The notes under the pieces were generated by a model. That model did no database searches and was not told the origin of the DNA. It saw only the letters and a program-made list of their open reading frames with translations. The position numbers and the translations under genes were made by a program. A stretch of DNA of 64,000 bases from Pseudomonas shahriarae (GTDB lineage: Bacteria > Pseudomonadota > Gammaproteobacteria > Pseudomonadales > Pseudomonadaceae): positions 5,497,001 through 5,561,000 of the forward strand of contig NZ_CP077085.1 in assembly GCF_014268455.2 (NCBI RefSeq), read 5' to 3'. Every line of letters begins with the position of its first letter. The stretch's first letter is position 1. Below are positions 63,173 to 64,000 of the stretch, in pieces.

Positions 63173-63234
63173 GCAATACACCCGCCATGCCTCTGGTTGC
63201 GCCAGCAACCAAGCACAAATTGTGCGGGTTTTTT
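63173..63234 (+). ncRNA. Candidate structured small RNA ending in an intrinsic terminator, upstream of the Abi gene
   Basis: ACCCGC (63180-63185) can pair with GCGGGT (63224-63229), enclosing a hairpin TGGTTGC/GCAACCA (63194-63200, 63205-63211) and a short palindrome GCACAA-A-TTGTGC (63213-63225). Six T follow (63229-63234). Not all pairs can form at once, since the last stem shares bases with the closing stem; either form ends in a GC-rich stem plus T-run. I infer an RNA of about 60 bases transcribed toward the Abi gene, whose ATG lies 20 bases after the T-run. Confidence 0.5.
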
Positions 63235-63240
63235 ATGCCT

Positions 63241-63254
63241 GCTGGTTTTCCAGC
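63241..63254 (+). promoter_or_regulatory. Hairpin abutting the Abi start codon
   Basis: GCTGG (63241-63245) and CCAGC (63250-63254) pair around TTTT and end immediately before the ATG at 63255, where a Shine-Dalgarno would normally be. The upstream ATG 63235 opens a 7-codon frame whose TGA overlaps the Abi ATG (ATGA), a possible translational control. Confidence 0.5.
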
Positions 63255-64000
63255 ATGAGGGCGTTCGACAAACCAGCCCTTGATGTCCCGGCCCAGTTGG
63301 AGCTGCTCAAGTCTCGGGGCTTGATCATTGAAGATGAAACAGGCGCCCGGCGCTTCCTGCAATCGGTCAGTTTCTTTCGATTAAGCCCCTATATGCGGCC
63401 TTTCCAACAGTCGGAAGATATCGACCACCACTTCCATGCCGGCACCCATTTTCACCAGTTGGCACGACTCTACGATTTTGACCGTCGCCTGCGCCTATTG
63501 ACCATGGATGCCATTGAGCGGGTCGAGATCGCCTCCCGTGCAGTCATCAGTAATCACATGGGCCCCACCTACGGCAGCCATTGGTACATCGACAGCCAGG
63601 CTTTTCACCCGACATTTGACCACCAGCGCCTGCTTGCAACGCTACACACCAGACAGTCTGTGGCGACCCGTGACTATGAACGCGAATGTTTGCGCGTCGA
63701 CCGACTACACACAGACGACAATCGAAAAGACCATCTCAAGCGTCAAAGAGCCAAAGAAAGCTACGCGCGCCACTATCCAAATACCTATGACCACCCCTCT
63801 CTCATGCCGGGTTGGGCCATGCTGGAAGAGTTGACGCTGGGCGACCTCTCCCATCTCTACAAGGGCCTGGCCAAGGACGCGGATAAAAAAGCCGTTGCCA
63901 GGCGACTGGGGCTCCCCGCGCCACTGCTGCAGTCCTGGCTTCACACCTTGACCACTGTGCGAAACATGTGCGCCCATCACTCAAGAATGTGGAATCGGCA
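63255..64000 (+). CDS. Abi family (AbiD/AbiF, Abi_2) HEPN-domain protein, truncated by window edge
   Basis: The frame is open from ATG 63255 to the last base (248 codons plus two bases). It shows the Abi_2 pattern: start MRAFDKPALDVPAQLELLKSRGLIIEDE, then SVSFFRLSPYMRPFQ, the middle LYDFDRRLRLLTMDAIERVEIASRAV, and TLTTVRNMCAHHSRMWNR near the edge. The last contains R236-x4-H241, the R-x4-6-H motif of HEPN RNases. The protein should act as a toxin-type RNase in phage-triggered abortive infection or a toxin-antitoxin pair. No usual ribosome site is seen. It follows conserved housekeeping genes, fitting an accessory insertion. Confidence 0.85.
   Translation, partial: MRAFDKPALDVPAQLELLKSRGLIIEDETGARRFLQSVSFFRLSPYMRPFQQSEDIDHHFHAGTHFHQLARLYDFDRRLRLLTMDAIERVEIASRAVISNHMGPTYGSHWYIDSQAFHPTFDHQRLLATLHTRQSVATRDYERECLRVDRLHTDDNRKDHLKRQRAKESYARHYPNTYDHPSLMPGWAMLEELTLGDLSHLYKGLAKDADKKAVARRLGLPAPLLQSWLHTLTTVRNMCAHHSRMWNR

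Noticed and set aside
63022..63258. Plus-strand frame of 78 residues ending at the Abi start codon
   Set aside because: It spans the proposed RNA and its terminator, has no good ribosome site and unusual composition; only its last seven codons from ATG 63235 are noted as a possible leader.

Overview
The window is chromosomal DNA of a fluorescent-group Pseudomonas. The evidence is GC-rich coding with Pseudomonas codon use, many Pseudomonas-type REP hairpins (TGTGGGAGC..GGCTTGC..TGCGA), and gene orders that I recall from P. aeruginosa PAO1: mpl/ubiX beside eatR-exaC-eat-eutBC, then GNAT-DedA-mtfA-ppa, and later xseB-ispA-dxs, ribA, thiL-nusB-ribH-ribBA-ribE-ribD-nrdR. No tRNA, rRNA, CRISPR array or complete insertion sequence was seen. 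PAO1 comparisons are from memory, not from an alignment.

Layout. 1-2.8 kb holds the tail of an NAD(P)-binding oxidoreductase and the mpl-ubiX-yceK group. 3.0-4.5 kb is an AT-richer island with one cysteine-free orphan protein. 4.5-12.1 kb is the ethanolamine module: the sigma54 activator EatR, divergent from an aldehyde dehydrogenase, an ethanolamine permease and the B12-dependent ammonia-lyase EutBC, with a GG-N10-GC promoter. 12.2-15.2 kb carries GNAT, DedA, MtfA and Ppa. 15.3-16.3 kb has a lone LexA/CI-type repressor and a short, well-delimited transcription unit that could encode 38 residues. 16.5-26.6 kb is a coupled iron-siderophore import operon (two YbtPQ/IrtAB-like ABC half-transporters, a FatBCDE-like ABC importer and a TonB receptor) with a Fur-box-like site and a divergent TetR gene. 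27.0-32.7 kb is an acnD-prpF pair with a signal-less substrate-binding-fold protein and a divergent tandem-HTH regulator. 32.7-43.7 kb is a six-gene operon (AGPS-like flavoprotein, GlpD-like dehydrogenase, FGGY kinase, secreted zinc phospholipase C, DUF1302, DUF1329) with a divergent AraC gene. 43.8-44.8 kb is a quinone reductase-MerR pair. 44.8-48.1 kb is a two-gene unit of unknown function divergent from a WYL regulator with a perfect palindrome between them. 48.2-51.4 kb is xseB-ispA-dxs; 51.5-54.7 kb is btuB/btuF (B12 uptake); 54.7-61.7 kb is riboflavin, thiamine, nusB and nrdR; 61.9-63.0 kb has a YbaY-like lipoprotein and a methyltransferase. The window ends in an Abi-family HEPN protein that runs off the edge and is preceded by what looks like a compact structured RNA with its own terminator.

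How the parts connect. EutBC needs adenosylcobalamin, and a B12 receptor and periplasmic binding protein lie in the same window. The riboflavin genes supply FMN/FAD to flavoproteins such as the GlpD-like and AGPS-like enzymes and are the source of the FMN that UbiX prenylates. The most unusual units are the Abi/ncRNA locus at the right edge, the phospholipase/AGPS/GlpD/kinase operon (possible glycerolipid or ether-lipid use), the orphan acnD-prpF operon, and the WYL-controlled two-gene unit.
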